Positions 51,809 to 63,035 of a DNA stretch of 64,000 nucleotides are shown here, piece after piece. The notes beneath the pieces are model-generated. The model did no database searches. It saw only the letters and a program-made list of their open reading frames with translations, and was not told where the DNA came from. The DNA comes from Paramecium octaurelia (taxonomy: Eukaryota; Ciliophora; Oligohymenophorea; Peniculida; Parameciidae), in the NCBI GenBank assembly GCA_905182995.1, contig CAJJDP010000031.1, positions 475,829-539,828 of the forward strand, read 5' to 3'. Position 1 is the stretch's first letter, and each line of letters starts with the position of its first letter. Position numbers and translations under genes: made by a program.

Positions 51809-52278
51809 AATCATTTGCATGAATATTTGCATCTCTTTATTTTAAATAGAAGGTTTATTTAGAATTTATTATATAATTCTATTTAAACATTTGATTGTTT
51901 TTAATTAATCTATGAACTAATCAGTAAATACAACCAATATTGTCAGATGTAATTTATTTATCTGAGAATAAAAATAAGCTTATTGAAATAAAATCTCATA
52001 TCAGTTTACAATTAGTATTTTTTTGTACAAGGAATAAGGAGATTAATTATTTATGTATACTGCGTATAAAGATATTGATAATTTCAATTTTAATGGCATC
52101 AGGGAAGCTTTTATGTGATTATTATTCTATTATTGATTTTATATAAGCCATTTTAATAAGTAAATTACTAAATATTACGACATCAAAAAAATAAAGAAAA
52201 TTTAAGTTTAAAGTTATGACATAACAACTGTTGTATTTCATATGAATTGAATAAGGGAAAGAATCGATTCATATATTA

Positions 52279-52630
52279 ATGAGTGTAGATCATGAATTTA
52301 CGATTTTTATCTGTGAACAAGTACCTTACTCAATAGGTTAGATTTGATTACATTCAGATAAAAAAAGGATGAAATTGAGCAGATAAGGGTAAAAGTTAGT
52401 TGTTTGACGAAAAGCCTTCGTAAACTTGTGATATTGAAATAGGACAATGATATTTTGTGTATTCTTAAGAGTATAGTCATTAGGATTATCTAATACGATA
52501 TTATATCAAAACTGAGAAGGGGGTTTAATTATTCTAATTTTCATTAAGTAATATTGTTCTCAAGAATTCTATATATGGAGTCATTTTTATGGATTTCAAA
52601 GTGAAAATGAAAAAAGAATCCAAGGTATGA
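52279..52630 (+). CDS. small hypothetical protein, about 94 residues
   Basis: Three introns of 21, 26 and 20 nt give 95 codons including TGA, an exact multiple of three. It starts MSVDHEFTIFICEQVPYSI; the last exon encodes beta-rich sequence (LIRYYIKTEKGVQLFQFSL, IVLKNSIYGVIFMDFKVK). The smooth exon joins support a real gene, but I recognise no family. It is the first gene downstream of the artefactual duplication. Confidence 0.5.
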
Positions 52631-52821
52631 ACAATTAATTGACCCTGAATGAAATCCTCAAAATCACATAAATGACCGATCTATAATATATTTATATAAA
52701 GTAGGCTACTTAATTCATTTGAAGGAAGGAATAATTAAAAGCAAATAGAAGAATGATAAATCATATAAAGGAGGGAGAGAGATTGCTTCTCAAGAATGAT
52801 TTCTATTTTTGATATAAAAAA

Positions 52822-53650
52822 TCAATCAGAATCGCTCTTCAGAAGTAATTTGTCATCAGTCAAATGACGAGCATATAGCCAATTACAAAATCCAAGTACT
52901 ATTTTGATCATGACCTCTCTCAGATTGGGTACTCTACATAAATGTACAATGTAATTTCGATTTGATAATTATTGGATACTTTGAAGTACTTTATCCAACT
53001 GAGAACATATTAACTAATTAGCCTTTTCAACTAATCCACTAGTAGGACAGTCTGGATAGTCGATCAGAAGTTTCCGAAAGGAGTACACAAAGAGAAAGAT
53101 AAGTTTCATCTATTCATAACTAAGGACTCCTTTGAGTTCGTGAATAAACCTTATAAATGCATCTTGGGGAGTAGTTACATCAGTAGGTTGGGTTTGTTTC
53201 ATCAGTTCGCGATAGTAATCCAATTTGATGAATTTATTGTCGGTCTCCATCATTTATAACTCCAATTCCCAATTGATTAGATCGTACATATCTTCATTAT
53301 TAAAGGAAGTCTGAGATTTATCTTCCTCCTTACCTAAGGCATTGGCAAGAGTGGCAAAGATGTCCTATGTTTGTGACTCTGAAAATGTTGATTCCAACCT
53401 TTGTTCATCCAGGTTCTTCAATGATTACTACAGTATTAAGTAATTTGAAAACCCCATTATGTTTCTATTTCATGTGTGTGTAGAGGGCAGGATAACTCAA
53501 GTATGATTTCCCACACTCACACTTGTGTTCTCGTTGAGCATCGCTGTACTTACGAGTTCTGGTTCTCTTCTTTTTCTCTGCACCTTCTGCCGGCTTCTAA
53601 GGAGAATACGATTCTTGGACACTTGAATTTGTATTCGATTTATCTTGCAT
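52822..53650 (-). CDS. single C2H2-type zinc-finger protein
   Basis: Spliced model of 267 residues with one 25-nt intron. A basic region (KKKRTRTRKYSDAQREH) precedes the finger: C44, C46, H59, H64 in KCECGKSYLSYPALYTHMKQKH split as KCECGKSYLSYP and ALYTHMKQKH. The CxC spacing is shorter than the usual CxxC but recurs in a CGKSYLSYPALYTH finger family that I recall in protists. The C-terminal 200 residues are helical without a known domain. DNA or RNA binding is inferred from the basic patch and finger. It lies 103 bp downstream of the Rab stop on the same strand. Confidence 0.75.
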
Positions 53651-53753
53651 ATTAATTAATGAAGAATGTAAATTTGAGAACTTTAAATTAAGAAAATAAC
53701 ATGGAGGAAGTCCTGCAAAAATATATTAATTCTTGTCTAATAAATTTATAATA

Positions 53754-54454
53754 TCAGCAACAGCTCTATTAATCAAATCTAAATATAATACTTCAGATTT
53801 GGGTTTCTCCTTTCCCTCGGGGAACTTTAAATTGTGGATTTATTTCTCATCACTAGCTTGCATCTTAGATAGTGTTTAAATGATTCTATAAGCCAAATTG
53901 TTGAATGCTTCGTTGATGTTCATGTTGCTCTTAGCTGAAGTCTCAAAGAATGGAATGTTGTATTGCTAAGACATCTTCTTGCCTTCTTCCAGAGTTACCT
54001 ATCTTTCTGCAGACATGTCAGCCTTATTACCCACCAACACCAATTGCACATCATTCGAATTCGTATTCTCTTGTATTGACTTTTCATAATTAAACTTCTC
54101 TTACCCTCAACCATCCATCCACATTCTAAAACGATTGTCTATCAATTACACTATATGTTAAGATCACCTACATTTAATAATTATTTCTACTCCTTATGCT
54201 CCCTTGTAATACGTTTTTGTAATGTTTCTGAATCGCTCCTATCCTGCAGTGTCCCAAATTTACAATTTCAGCTTCTTCCCATCTACATCAATGGTCTTTA
54301 TCTTAAAATCCACTCCCAAAGTGGCCATGTGAGTAATCGAAAACTTTGCATCACAAAATTAAGACAAAATATTTGTCTTACCCACTCCTGAATCACCAAT
54401 CACAATAACCTTAACCAGCCAATCATAATCTTATGAATTTCCTTGTTTGCTCAT
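53754..54454 (-). CDS. Rab-family small GTPase
   Basis: Spliced model of 208 residues with introns of 23, 25 and 26 nt. All G motifs are present: GDSGVGKT (residues 20-27), the switch-I threonine in THMATLGVDF, WDTAGQERF, GNKAD and ETSAK. The last intron puts SESCC before TGA, a double-cysteine geranylgeranylation site expected for Rabs. The sequence resembles the Rab1/Rab8/Rab10 group; subfamily not assigned. Rabs control vesicle targeting. The C-terminal intron is important: without it the frame would run into the next gene. Confidence 0.92.
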
Positions 54455-54866
54455 CAGAATTCAATATTTTAAATTTTAATTATTATCAAACAAATTCATG
54501 CACTCAAACCTATAGTATTCCATCCCGATTACCATCCTATTAGATACTAATAACAATCTCCCCTTAAAATTGCCATTCTCCCACTTTAACGCAACCTACT
54601 TATACTTGTAACCCTACAACTTTCTTATACACCAAATATCTCCTAAATAGAAATCATTAAAATTAAAGTAACCTTTTTAAAATCAGCCACTATAATGATG
54701 ATCATATTTTATGAATATAGTCAATAATCTTTTATCCATTATTATATATAGAAGATAGCATCATTTTTCTAGACTACCAGATCTAAAATACTTATATCTT
54801 AAATTTAGATTAAGATATATAAGATTAATATTTGTAGAAAAAATTATAATAAATTGTTTGTTCTTT
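54455..54866. other. intergenic with a pyrimidine-rich stretch
   Basis: About 410 bp between divergent genes. Positions 54,500-54,650 are markedly poor in G on the plus strand. No coding model fits. Confidence 0.45.
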
Positions 54867-55304
54867 ATGTGTGTATAAAAGCAATTATCTAGACTAACTC
54901 TTAATTCAAAATTATTAGAAGATTAAAATGCACTAAACTAAGAGAAATAAGGAACTCCCAAACCTATTAGGAAATTAAGTTTTCAGAATGTAGCTCAATA
55001 CATTAAAGCATAAATTGATTTAAATTATTTATAATATCTAAAAATAGCCAAAATTCTATTCGGTGGGTCATTAAAATATAAATATATTCATAATCGTAAA
55101 TCACAGAGTATTTTTAAATAGACTAAATATGAGATCGAATATCAGCAAATAAAATACAAATATTTCTAATAAGCATTTAAAGGGCTTCATTTTATTTTTA
55201 TAAATATCGATCAAAATGTAAAGAGAGGCAATTAAATTATCTTCTTGGAGGAAACAAGCTTATCTATACTATCAGTGAAAATAATGTCTATTTTACTGTA
55301 TTGA
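54867..55304 (+). CDS. hypothetical basic protein
   Basis: Single exon of 145 residues, with many Gln as TAA/TAG. It contains TPKPIRKLSFQNVAQYIKAQ, a coherent helix of charged and hydrophobic residues, then IAKILFGGSLKYKYIHNRKS. The C-terminus is hydrophobic. The same DNA is open in another frame, so confidence is moderate. No family recognised. Confidence 0.45.
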
Positions 55305-55622
55305 CAATTAACATCTTGGTCTTAATAATAGTTGATTAAATTTTAATGTAAATTAGATTAAAAACAACTTAATTATCTTTTTTTTCAATTCCTAAGATTA
55401 GTCAATCTTGGAAAAATGAATTAAACAGAAATTATTGAGAAAAATTGTGAATATGAAATTAAATATTCATTAAATGTAATTTCTAATATTTTAACAAAGG
55501 CCCAAGCAGCATACTCTTCATCACATATTTTTAATTATTTTGAAACAAGCAAATGAGTAAAAGGTGTGTAAACAAATAACTTTAAAGTGAAAAACAGATT
55601 AATTATATAATTATTTAATTTA
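55305..55622. other. intergenic
   Basis: About 320 bp upstream of the TPR gene. A short plus-strand frame starting MNQTEIIEKNCEYEIKYSL (about 55,416) resembles the N-terminal style of the TPR gene family but ends in TGA after 45 codons. Confidence 0.35.
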
Positions 55623-58600
55623 ATGTAATTTTTAGAACCATAAATAATAGAAAAAGACAGCGAATTGCAATGTAAAAGGCATTAGCAAAAAATTATTTCT
55701 ATAAATCTTGATTCCAATTTATAAAATGAAGCAAGACTCTTATGCAAGTCTTGTACCTAAAAGAATTCTTCCTTTACAATCATCGTAGAGTATGAGTAAC
55801 TAAAATAAAGATTTGATGAATAACAAAGATAAAAGATTTAATCTTACTTGGAAATTATCAAGCCTCACATTAAAGAGATTGAAAAAATTTGTGAAAACTT
55901 AAATGCTTTCAAAACCAGAATTTTGTAATAAATTGAGCAATTACTTAATATTTCAAAGAATTGGATAACTGATTTAAAGGATTCAATAGTTTAATACAGC
56001 TTTTTAAAAGAATTAGACTCATACATCTTAAAAATAACTTCAATCCCTGATCCGAAAAATGTAGTTGAAAGAATAAAAATGATTAAAACGAATCTTCAAG
56101 CATAAATTAATCCAAAAATAGATCAATTTAAACACTAACCTGAGTTCTAGAATTTAGATCAAATTTTTGAATTTCTTCATTATTTAATTCAAGACTAAGA
56201 GAGTGAAATAAATTATGAATAAGCAAAAATTCAAGCAATTTATGAACAAGACTAGCTTGATGAATAATAGGATTTTTTTTAAGGTCTAACAGATATTGAT
56301 GAATAGATTTTGGCTAATGTAAGTTAAGAATAAGAATGTAGTTAAGTTATGCAAGGATTTCCTTCCCAAAATTTAAATAATTCAAATATGTTTGGAAATT
56401 TTTGGGATTAAAGCGAATATTTTAATTAGAGTATAAATTAACATTAATCTATCTTAGCAGATGCAGTAAATCTTCTGAATGATTACAAAAGCATATTAAA
56501 ATATTATGATTAAGAAATTAAGAAAAACCCTTAAAATTCAAAAAATTATAATTGCAAAGGTAAAAATGAATGTTGCTTAATAATTAGCAAAAATTTTAAC
56601 GAAATTGAATAGATTTCAAGAAGCATTAGAACATTGTGATTTAGCAATTTCGATAAACCCAGATAATTCAGACTTTTATGATTGTAAAGGTATCAATTAA
56701 TTATGCATTTGTTAACAGCAAAAGCATTAACGAAATTGAATAGAGTTCAAGAAGCATTAGAGTATTCCAATTTAGCAATTTAGAAAAACCCTGAAAATTC
56801 TGAATATTATTATTCTAAAGGTAAAAATTTATACTACAAACTAAAAAGCAATTACTTTAGCCAAAATGAATAGATTTGAAGAGGCATTAAATAATTGCGA
56901 TGCTGCAATTCACAAAAACCCCATTTCAGATTATTATAATTGTAAAGGTATAAATTACTTTGCATTTGTTAATAGCAAAATTATTAACAAAAATGAATAG
57001 GTTTGAAGAAGCCTTAAAATCTTATGATTTAGCTATTTAAAGCAACCTTTAGGATTCATATAATTATTATTGCAAAGGTAAATTTTATTTTACTTACTAA
57101 ATAGCAACAACCTTAATGAAAATGAATAGATGGAAAGAGGCATTAGTAGCTTGTGATTTAGCAATTTAGAAAAACCCAGATAATTCATTGAATTATAATT
57201 GTAAAGGTATATATTAAGTATGCATTTTGATAACAGCAACAGCATTAACAAATATGAATAGATTTGAAGAGGCACTACAATACTATGATTTAACAATCAA
57301 GAAAAACTCAGAAAATTCATATTACTATTATTGCAAAGGTAAAAATGTATTTCAATAACTAAATAGCAATAACTTTAAATAAAATGAATAGATTTGAAGA
57401 GGCATTAGAGTATTTAGATTTAGCAATTTAGAAAAACCCAGAAAATTCATCTTATTTTTATTCTAAAGGTAAAAATGTATTTAATTAAGCAATAACTTTA
57501 ACAAAAATGAATAGATTTGTGGAGGCATTACAAAACTTTGATGTAGCAATTTATCAAAACCCCATTTCAGATTATTATAATTGTAAAGGTAAAAATTTAT
57601 TTTACTAACTAAATAGCAATAACTTTAAATAAAATGAATAGATTTGAAGAGGCATTAGAGTATTTAGATTTAGCAATTTAGAAAAACCCAGAAAATTCAT
57701 CTTATTATTATTCTAAAGGTAAAAATGTATTTAATTAAGCAATAACTTTAACAAAAATGAATAGATTTGAAGAGGCATTACAAAACTGTGATGTAGCAAT
57801 CAATTAAAACCCCATTTCAGATCATTATAATTGTAAAGGTATAAAATTACTATGCATTTGTTAATAGCAAAAGTATTAACAAAAATGAATAGGTTTGAAA
57901 AAGCCTTAAAGTATTATGATTTAGCTATTTAGAAAAATCCTAAAAATTCGTATTATTATTATAGTCAAGGTATAAATTAATTATGCATTTGTTAATAGCA
58001 ATAGCATTAATGAAAATGAATAGATTAGAAGAAGCATTAATACATTTCGATTTATCAATTTAGAAAAACCCAGAAAATTCATATTACAATTACTGCAAAG
58101 GTATAAATGTATTTTACTTACTGATTAGCAATAACATTAGCAAAATTGAATAGATTTCCTGATGCATTAAAGTATTTTGATTTAGCAATTGATAAAAACT
58201 AGGGTAATTCAGATTATTATTGTTAAAAAGGTATTTACTTCATCTGATTATTGTGTAGGAAAGGCTTTATTTAAAATGAAAAGATTTGAAGAATCATTGG
58301 AATGCTTTAATTAAGGACTTTCTTAAAATCCATTCCATTCTGAGTATTTAAATTGTAAAGGTATAATCTGTATTTAACATAGCAAAAACTTTAAGGGAAA
58401 TGTAAAGATTTGAAGAAGCTTTGGAATGTTATAAATCTGCTATTTAAATTAACCCAGAAAATTCAGACAATTATTATTCCCGAGGTATAAAATTTTGATT
58501 TATTTTCACTTAGTTACAACTTTATTAATTAAGAATAGAATTGATGAAGCTATTGCTGTTTAAAAAAATCAATAAAATTAAAGTATCACCTTAATATTCT

Positions 58601-58686
58601 AATTTTTTTTAGCATAACCTAAGACTCCATCCTTAAATTAAAATTAGAACTAATAGAAAAACAGAAACAATTTTTTGCCAAAATGA
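55623..58686 (+). CDS. TPR protein with one exon per TPR repeat
   Basis: Spliced model of 876 residues with 16 introns. Exon 1 (937 nt) encodes an N-terminal Cys/His region (LQCKRHQQK; LLCKSCTQK), a long coiled coil, and NYEQAKIQAIYEQDQ. From 56560 on, every TPR is its own exon: 102 nt (34 residues) for most units, 99 nt for units 3, 8 and 10. Each unit follows the pattern A-x-T-L-x-K-M-N-R-F-E-E-A-L, then DLAIQKNPENS, then YYYCKG, with an intron of 21-30 nt in phase 1 at the same place (inside the terminal GGT-like codon). TPR arrays form superhelical protein-binding scaffolds. The last exon, from 58514, is a truncated unit with a Gln/Asn-rich tail. Confidence 0.85.
56560..58513 (+). repeat. 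16-intron tandem array of TPR-encoding exon units
   Basis: Exons at 56588-56689, 56719-56820, 56849-56947, 56976-57077, 57105-57206, 57237-57338, 57367-57468, 57490-57588, 57617-57718, 57740-57838, 57868-57969, 57999-58100, 58129-58230, 58259-58360 and 58383-58484, each followed by a short intron. The introns themselves fall into related groups, e.g. GTATAAATTAATTATGC... and GTAAAAATTTATTTTAC..., so exon and intron have been duplicated together. Confidence 0.88.
57367..57866 (+). repeat. recent 250-bp duplication of a two-TPR unit
   Basis: 57367-57616 and 57617-57866 are direct copies with period 250 bp. Across the two exons and the 21-nt intron between them (222 bp) I count eight substitutions, only one of them in the first exon and the intron. 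Confidence 0.85.
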
Positions 58687-58775
58687 TTATTTTATTAATA
58701 ATTTTCAAAAAATTTCTCATCATTTATTTATATCATTCGATGCTTCTAAATATCTAATATTTCAAAGCTAAAAAG

Positions 58776-58896
58776 TATTTGATATTATTTTTACATTGTA
58801 AAATAATTTTTGTTAGGCGAAGTTAGAAAAGTGTAGAATAAATCGAAAAAATTCCTGAAATTATCTTTATTATAAAGGTTTATTGATAATTTGTAG
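58776..58896 (+). pseudogene. decayed TPR exon plus intron downstream of the TPR gene
   Basis: Downstream of the stop, a stretch with TGA reads like one further unit: ...EKCRINRKNS-stop-NYLYYKG followed by GTTTATTGATAATTTGTAG (58878-58896), the same exon/intron register as the array. It is a relic of a longer array or of a deleted neighbour. Confidence 0.6.
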
Positions 58897-60037
58897 AAGG
58901 GGATTAGTTTTGTGGAGATTAGAATCTATTTGGGGTTAGACGTCATTTTTAGCAAAACAGTATAAATTTTTATTGTTTTTAAAAGTTTCAAAAATGTTAA
59001 TTTATTATTGTAAATTAAAGGAGAGTGGAACAGGCAATATTAATTTTACAAAAGTCAAGAGAGAGTAGTACAGAAAAAAATTATAGGAGAAGATAGATAT
59101 CTTTTGTAAAAAGTTGAGAAAGTGCAATACTTAGTGAATAATAAATTTATTTTATAGAATTTGTAAGAGTATTGTTTTTGAAAAATTGTTATCAAAGTTT
59201 TATCTTTACTAATCTAATGTTGAGATTTCTAGTATTCTTAGAGAGTATCTTCTACTCGTTTTGCAAATTATAGATATTTATAAATGATGTCCGTGCTTAA
59301 GGCTCGTTATTAAAGTGGTAAGTGATACACCTCAACAATTAATTTACATTAATTAAAGTCAAACACCAACACACTCAATTATTAAAATATTTTGAGATTC
59401 AAAAATAAAAACCTCTTTTTATATCTTTAATTATTAATGTTATTTATTTTAAGTACATGATATTCAACATCTTATTTTCATCTTTACTCAACACCATCAC
59501 ACATAGGATCATACTTCTCGTAAATTTATGGTCAACATCATCACTGGAATAATTGATGCATTCTCTTTTGAATTTAGTTTATTAAATGAGATTTCTAACA
59601 TAAACAAAACTTGAAAAAAGCAATCAACCTAATTATTTAATCATTACTAATGAATATGATTTCTATTTATATTATATATTTATTATAATTGTTATTTATA
59701 GTTTTCTTCAATTGTTTATTACTTCAGGTTATAATAAATACTCAACTACAATTACCTTAATAAGAAAATAAAAGAAAGATATTAACTAAAGAAATATTAA
59801 TAATATTTAATTATGAAAATAAAAATATAAAAAATACTATAATAATAAACATTATTAACGCCCAATTATTACGATCTTATTTCTCATTTCTCCTTGGGTC
59901 ATCTCTGTCTAGATGATAAGACTTTCTATTATTAGACCTACATATAATTCACTTATGATTTCCTAAGCCTTTTAGAATTGCAGATTAATCATCCCCTACT
60001 TTGTCTATTAATAATATCATTCCACTATGATACTGAC
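58897..60037. other. AT-rich, gene-poor stretch
   Basis: About 1.1 kb. A short ATG frame (MMSVLKARYQSGK then TGA, near 59,285) could be a gene 5' end but cannot be extended. No other signal. Confidence 0.35.
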
Positions 60038-60361
60038 TCAAGAAGTCAAAATATCGTAGATATAATTTTTAATCAAAATCCAAGCATCCTCTTATGTGTT
60101 AATTACATATTCTTCAAAAGTAATTGAATTTTATTGAATCTTAATCTCTATTTAATTTTACTAATGAATCTCCATTTTCTCTACATAAACTCAACATAAT
60201 TACCAGGGCGTTGTTCATTACTCAAATATCCAACACTCTAAAATAAAAAAATAGGCGTAATTAGGATGATTATACGCTAAGAATATTTTGTTTGTCCAAA
60301 GGACAATCGTTTAAGGGTTTGATTATTTATTACTATGAAATTATGGATATTCCGAACTCAT
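60038..60361 (-). CDS. small hypothetical protein, 90 residues
   Basis: Two introns (28 nt GTCCTTTGG...TTCTTAG and 23 nt GTAATTATG...TATGTAG) give 91 codons including TGA. Starts MSSEYPQFHSNKQ; contains a hydrophobic piece (RIIILITPIFLF), then a helix, ITFEEYVINTQEDAWILI. The DNA 3' of the stop is also open in another frame (DFLSQYHSGMILLIDKV), so a different exon structure is possible. Confidence 0.4.
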
Positions 60362-60884
60362 AAATTATTAAATATTATGTTTAAAGAGGAAGAAAGCTTT
60401 TATTTGAATCTTTTCTAGAAATCATGGTTATCTTATATGCGCTATTTATATTAATTGAATAATTGCAATATCTTTAATTTTTTGTGGGATGACATAGTTA
60501 AAATTAGCAAAACCCTTTCTTTTACATACTCTGGATATGTAATCAAAATTTTTTAATAATTTTAATTTAAACACAATTAAATTATAAATCTCCTTATACT
60601 TAATAGTTAGGCAATATTTTATTGAATATAGAATTACTCCTACAGAAAACTTTAATTTGCTTATTAAAGTTTGATGATCTCAATCAAAGTTCATAGAATA
60701 ACTCCTTACCTCTATATTAAAGAGAAAAATGAATGATAAATGAACCAAAAAAGAGATATTAATAACTAAATATCCTGAAATTTTACAAACGTATTTTGAA
60801 AATTATTGTAATAGTCTTTTTATTAATAGTATAAAAAAGTATTAATGGTGATTAATTGGCTCATACTTTAATTTGTAAAATGCT
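60362..60884. other. intergenic
   Basis: About 520 bp between divergent genes, very AT-rich, no coding signal. Confidence 0.4.
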
Positions 60885-61644
60885 ATGGTTTTAAAATTAA
60901 TTATTTTCATCCATGTAAGCAAGAAACAGGATCACTTGAAACTGAAATCAAAATCATCTATAAATATATTAATTTATATTACAAATTATAAGGATGAATT
61001 CAAAATACTTAATAACAAGTATATAAAGGAGCATATGTTATTTATTGTATTGTCTTCTCCAATTGACTATATCAACAATGCTTCTTGTGTATGTAAGAAC
61101 AGAAATCAATTTAATTCATATTAGGTCTTTCTGGATGAAAAAAAGTAAGAGCTTATTTGATATATCAAGAGTCTCGAGAACCCAGTTGTGTTAATTTTAG
61201 AAGGGCTATTGACTTTGACAATTTGTAATGATATTGTTCTGAAAGTTATCACAGAAGGAGCAGTATTATAATTTATTATTTTATATTTTAACACTTATAA
61301 AAGGTATTCTTCACAGCAGCTTGGAATATTTTCGATTTATGTGCTTTCTTATCAATCATAGCCTGTATAAGAATGCAATAAGAAGTGTATTATGATGAAC
61401 TTTTTGGAATTTCACTAATTTCGATGCGTTATTTGTCACTTACTGTTCGTTTAGTTGTTTTGCTCAAATAGTATTCAATATGATTTGATAATTAAGATCT
61501 TATGTAATTTAAATGATGCAACAGCAAAGGGACATCTTGATTTACAAAAAATCTAGAAACTAGGATCTCAGTATCTTAGACATAAGTTCTGAAATCTTGA
61601 GTGACTCACAGTTCGTGGAAACTATGAAACTTATTGGTGATTGA
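60885..61644 (+). CDS. putative voltage-sensor-like membrane protein
   Basis: Model of 221 residues with introns of 27 (ending GAG), 41 and 26 nt, total length a multiple of three. Hydrophobic segments in order: PVVLILEGLLTLTICNDIVL (S2-like, with E and D), FFTAAWNIFDLCAFLSIIA (S3-like with conserved-style FD), then MRYLSLTVRLVVLLKQ (S4-like, with R, R and K). No pore segment follows; the C-terminus is cytoplasmic (MMQQQRDILIYKKS). The layout suggests a stand-alone voltage-sensor domain, but R spacing is irregular and two introns have unusual features. A divergent ion-channel fragment is the main alternative. Confidence 0.45.
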
Positions 61645-61758
61645 TAGTAACTTAATCAATTTGATTTTATTTTTTAAAAATAAGATTTTTAAACAAATAA
61701 CCTGCATTTCTTTCAGATTAAAATAAATTAATAAACCAAAATCACTTTAGAATTTCAG

Positions 61759-62562
61759 ATGTATTCATATCCCCATTACCTTTAAACTCCCTATTCCCCG
61801 TATTAATACATGCAAATGGATTACTAATCATTATACAATTAGCTTTACCTTCAATGTCAAAACCAATTCCCTCAATTTAGACAACCTACATTCCATCAAG
61901 CACAATAACCTGTTTAGCAACTAAATTATATCACTATTTCTGATGATGAAGAAAGCACACCCAAATAGGAAATCCCAAAGCCTATTCCCACACAACCAAT
62001 TCAAAGTGTTTAAACTTTAAAACAAATAACCAAAATGCTGGACCTAGATTAACTTGAGGCATCAGGAAAACTTTTCGATTGTGAAAGTTCTCCTCCTCCT
62101 CCTCTACCAAAACAAATTACATAAAAGCCAAAAAAGCATATGTCCAAGCAATAGAAAAAAAGAAAGAATAAAATTACACAATACACTGCAAAAAGACAAA
62201 TTCCATGCATCAAATAAGTTCAAATAAATAAAAACAGGTAGCAGCAAGTATTCCAACAGTCCAGTGTCAAAGTCAGATTAATCAGAGTTTATGAGAGAAA
62301 TGAAGATCAATGTAAGTAACATTTATATTTGATAATAGTTTTGAAACTCTATGAAAAGCTAAAACTTAATTTTCCATAGGCAAATGATGAAGATGTGGTC
62401 ATAATACTCAATAATTGCAATAAAGATTATTAAAAAGCTGAGTCCTTTATACAACAAAGTGGTTGCTCTATCTCATACTACCTTAATTGTATTATCTTAA
62501 TCTATATATAAATAGCCTAAAAGGATCAACAAATTGATGAAACTACTACTGATGGAAAATGA
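61759..62562 (+). CDS. Gln/Pro-rich low-complexity protein
   Basis: About 250-258 residues with a 27-nt intron; a second possible 27-nt intron (GTATTATC...AAATAG) preserves the frame. The N-terminal 60 residues are Q/Y/P-rich (YLQTPYSPYQYMQ), then an acidic patch (SDDEEST), a proline run (PPPPLPKQ) and a basic region (KKHMSKQQKKRKNK). The C-terminus has a helical piece, NDEDVVIILNNCNKDYQKA, reminiscent of a UBA/CUE-type three-helix bundle but not firmly so. Prion-like composition; function unknown. Confidence 0.55.
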
Positions 62563-63035
62563 AATTTAATATCAATATATATATTAATTAAAGATCATAA
62601 ATTAAGGTAATAATACATTTAAATGAAAAGTTCTAAAAGTTGTTAATCACTTACAAACCTTATCTCATTATTTACAGTCTAAATACAATTTCAATAATAT
62701 TGATCAAATAAATTATTAAAGAACAAAAAAGATCTCTTCTCTTTATTGAATAAGTATTAAAATTTGTATGATTTTGCAATCATTTAATCATATTACCAAT
62801 GCATTTGTTGAGATCAAAATCTAAAATTCTTACCACACTCTTATCAAAGATTTAAACATTAATTTTAAATCAAGATTAATCTCTATTTATTTCAATATTT
62901 GACAAATATATTTGTTAATTAATCACAACTTATGTCAAATTGGCAGCTTATTTTAAATATTAATATATTACAGTTTATATAGATACTGATCTATGAATTC
63001 AACATAAAATTAAGCAAATATTATTTATTAAATTC
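62563..63035. other. intergenic
   Basis: About 470 bp of AT-rich sequence upstream of the Cache-domain gene; no coding signal. Confidence 0.4.

Larger units (their letters stand above)
50777..52136. repeat. second copy of the 1,360-bp duplication
   Basis: Offset 1,361 bp from the first copy. It begins inside an exon of the CEP164-like gene right after the N and continues at 52137 into unique sequence, so the true order is copy 1 or copy 2 once, followed by 52137. Confidence 0.9.
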
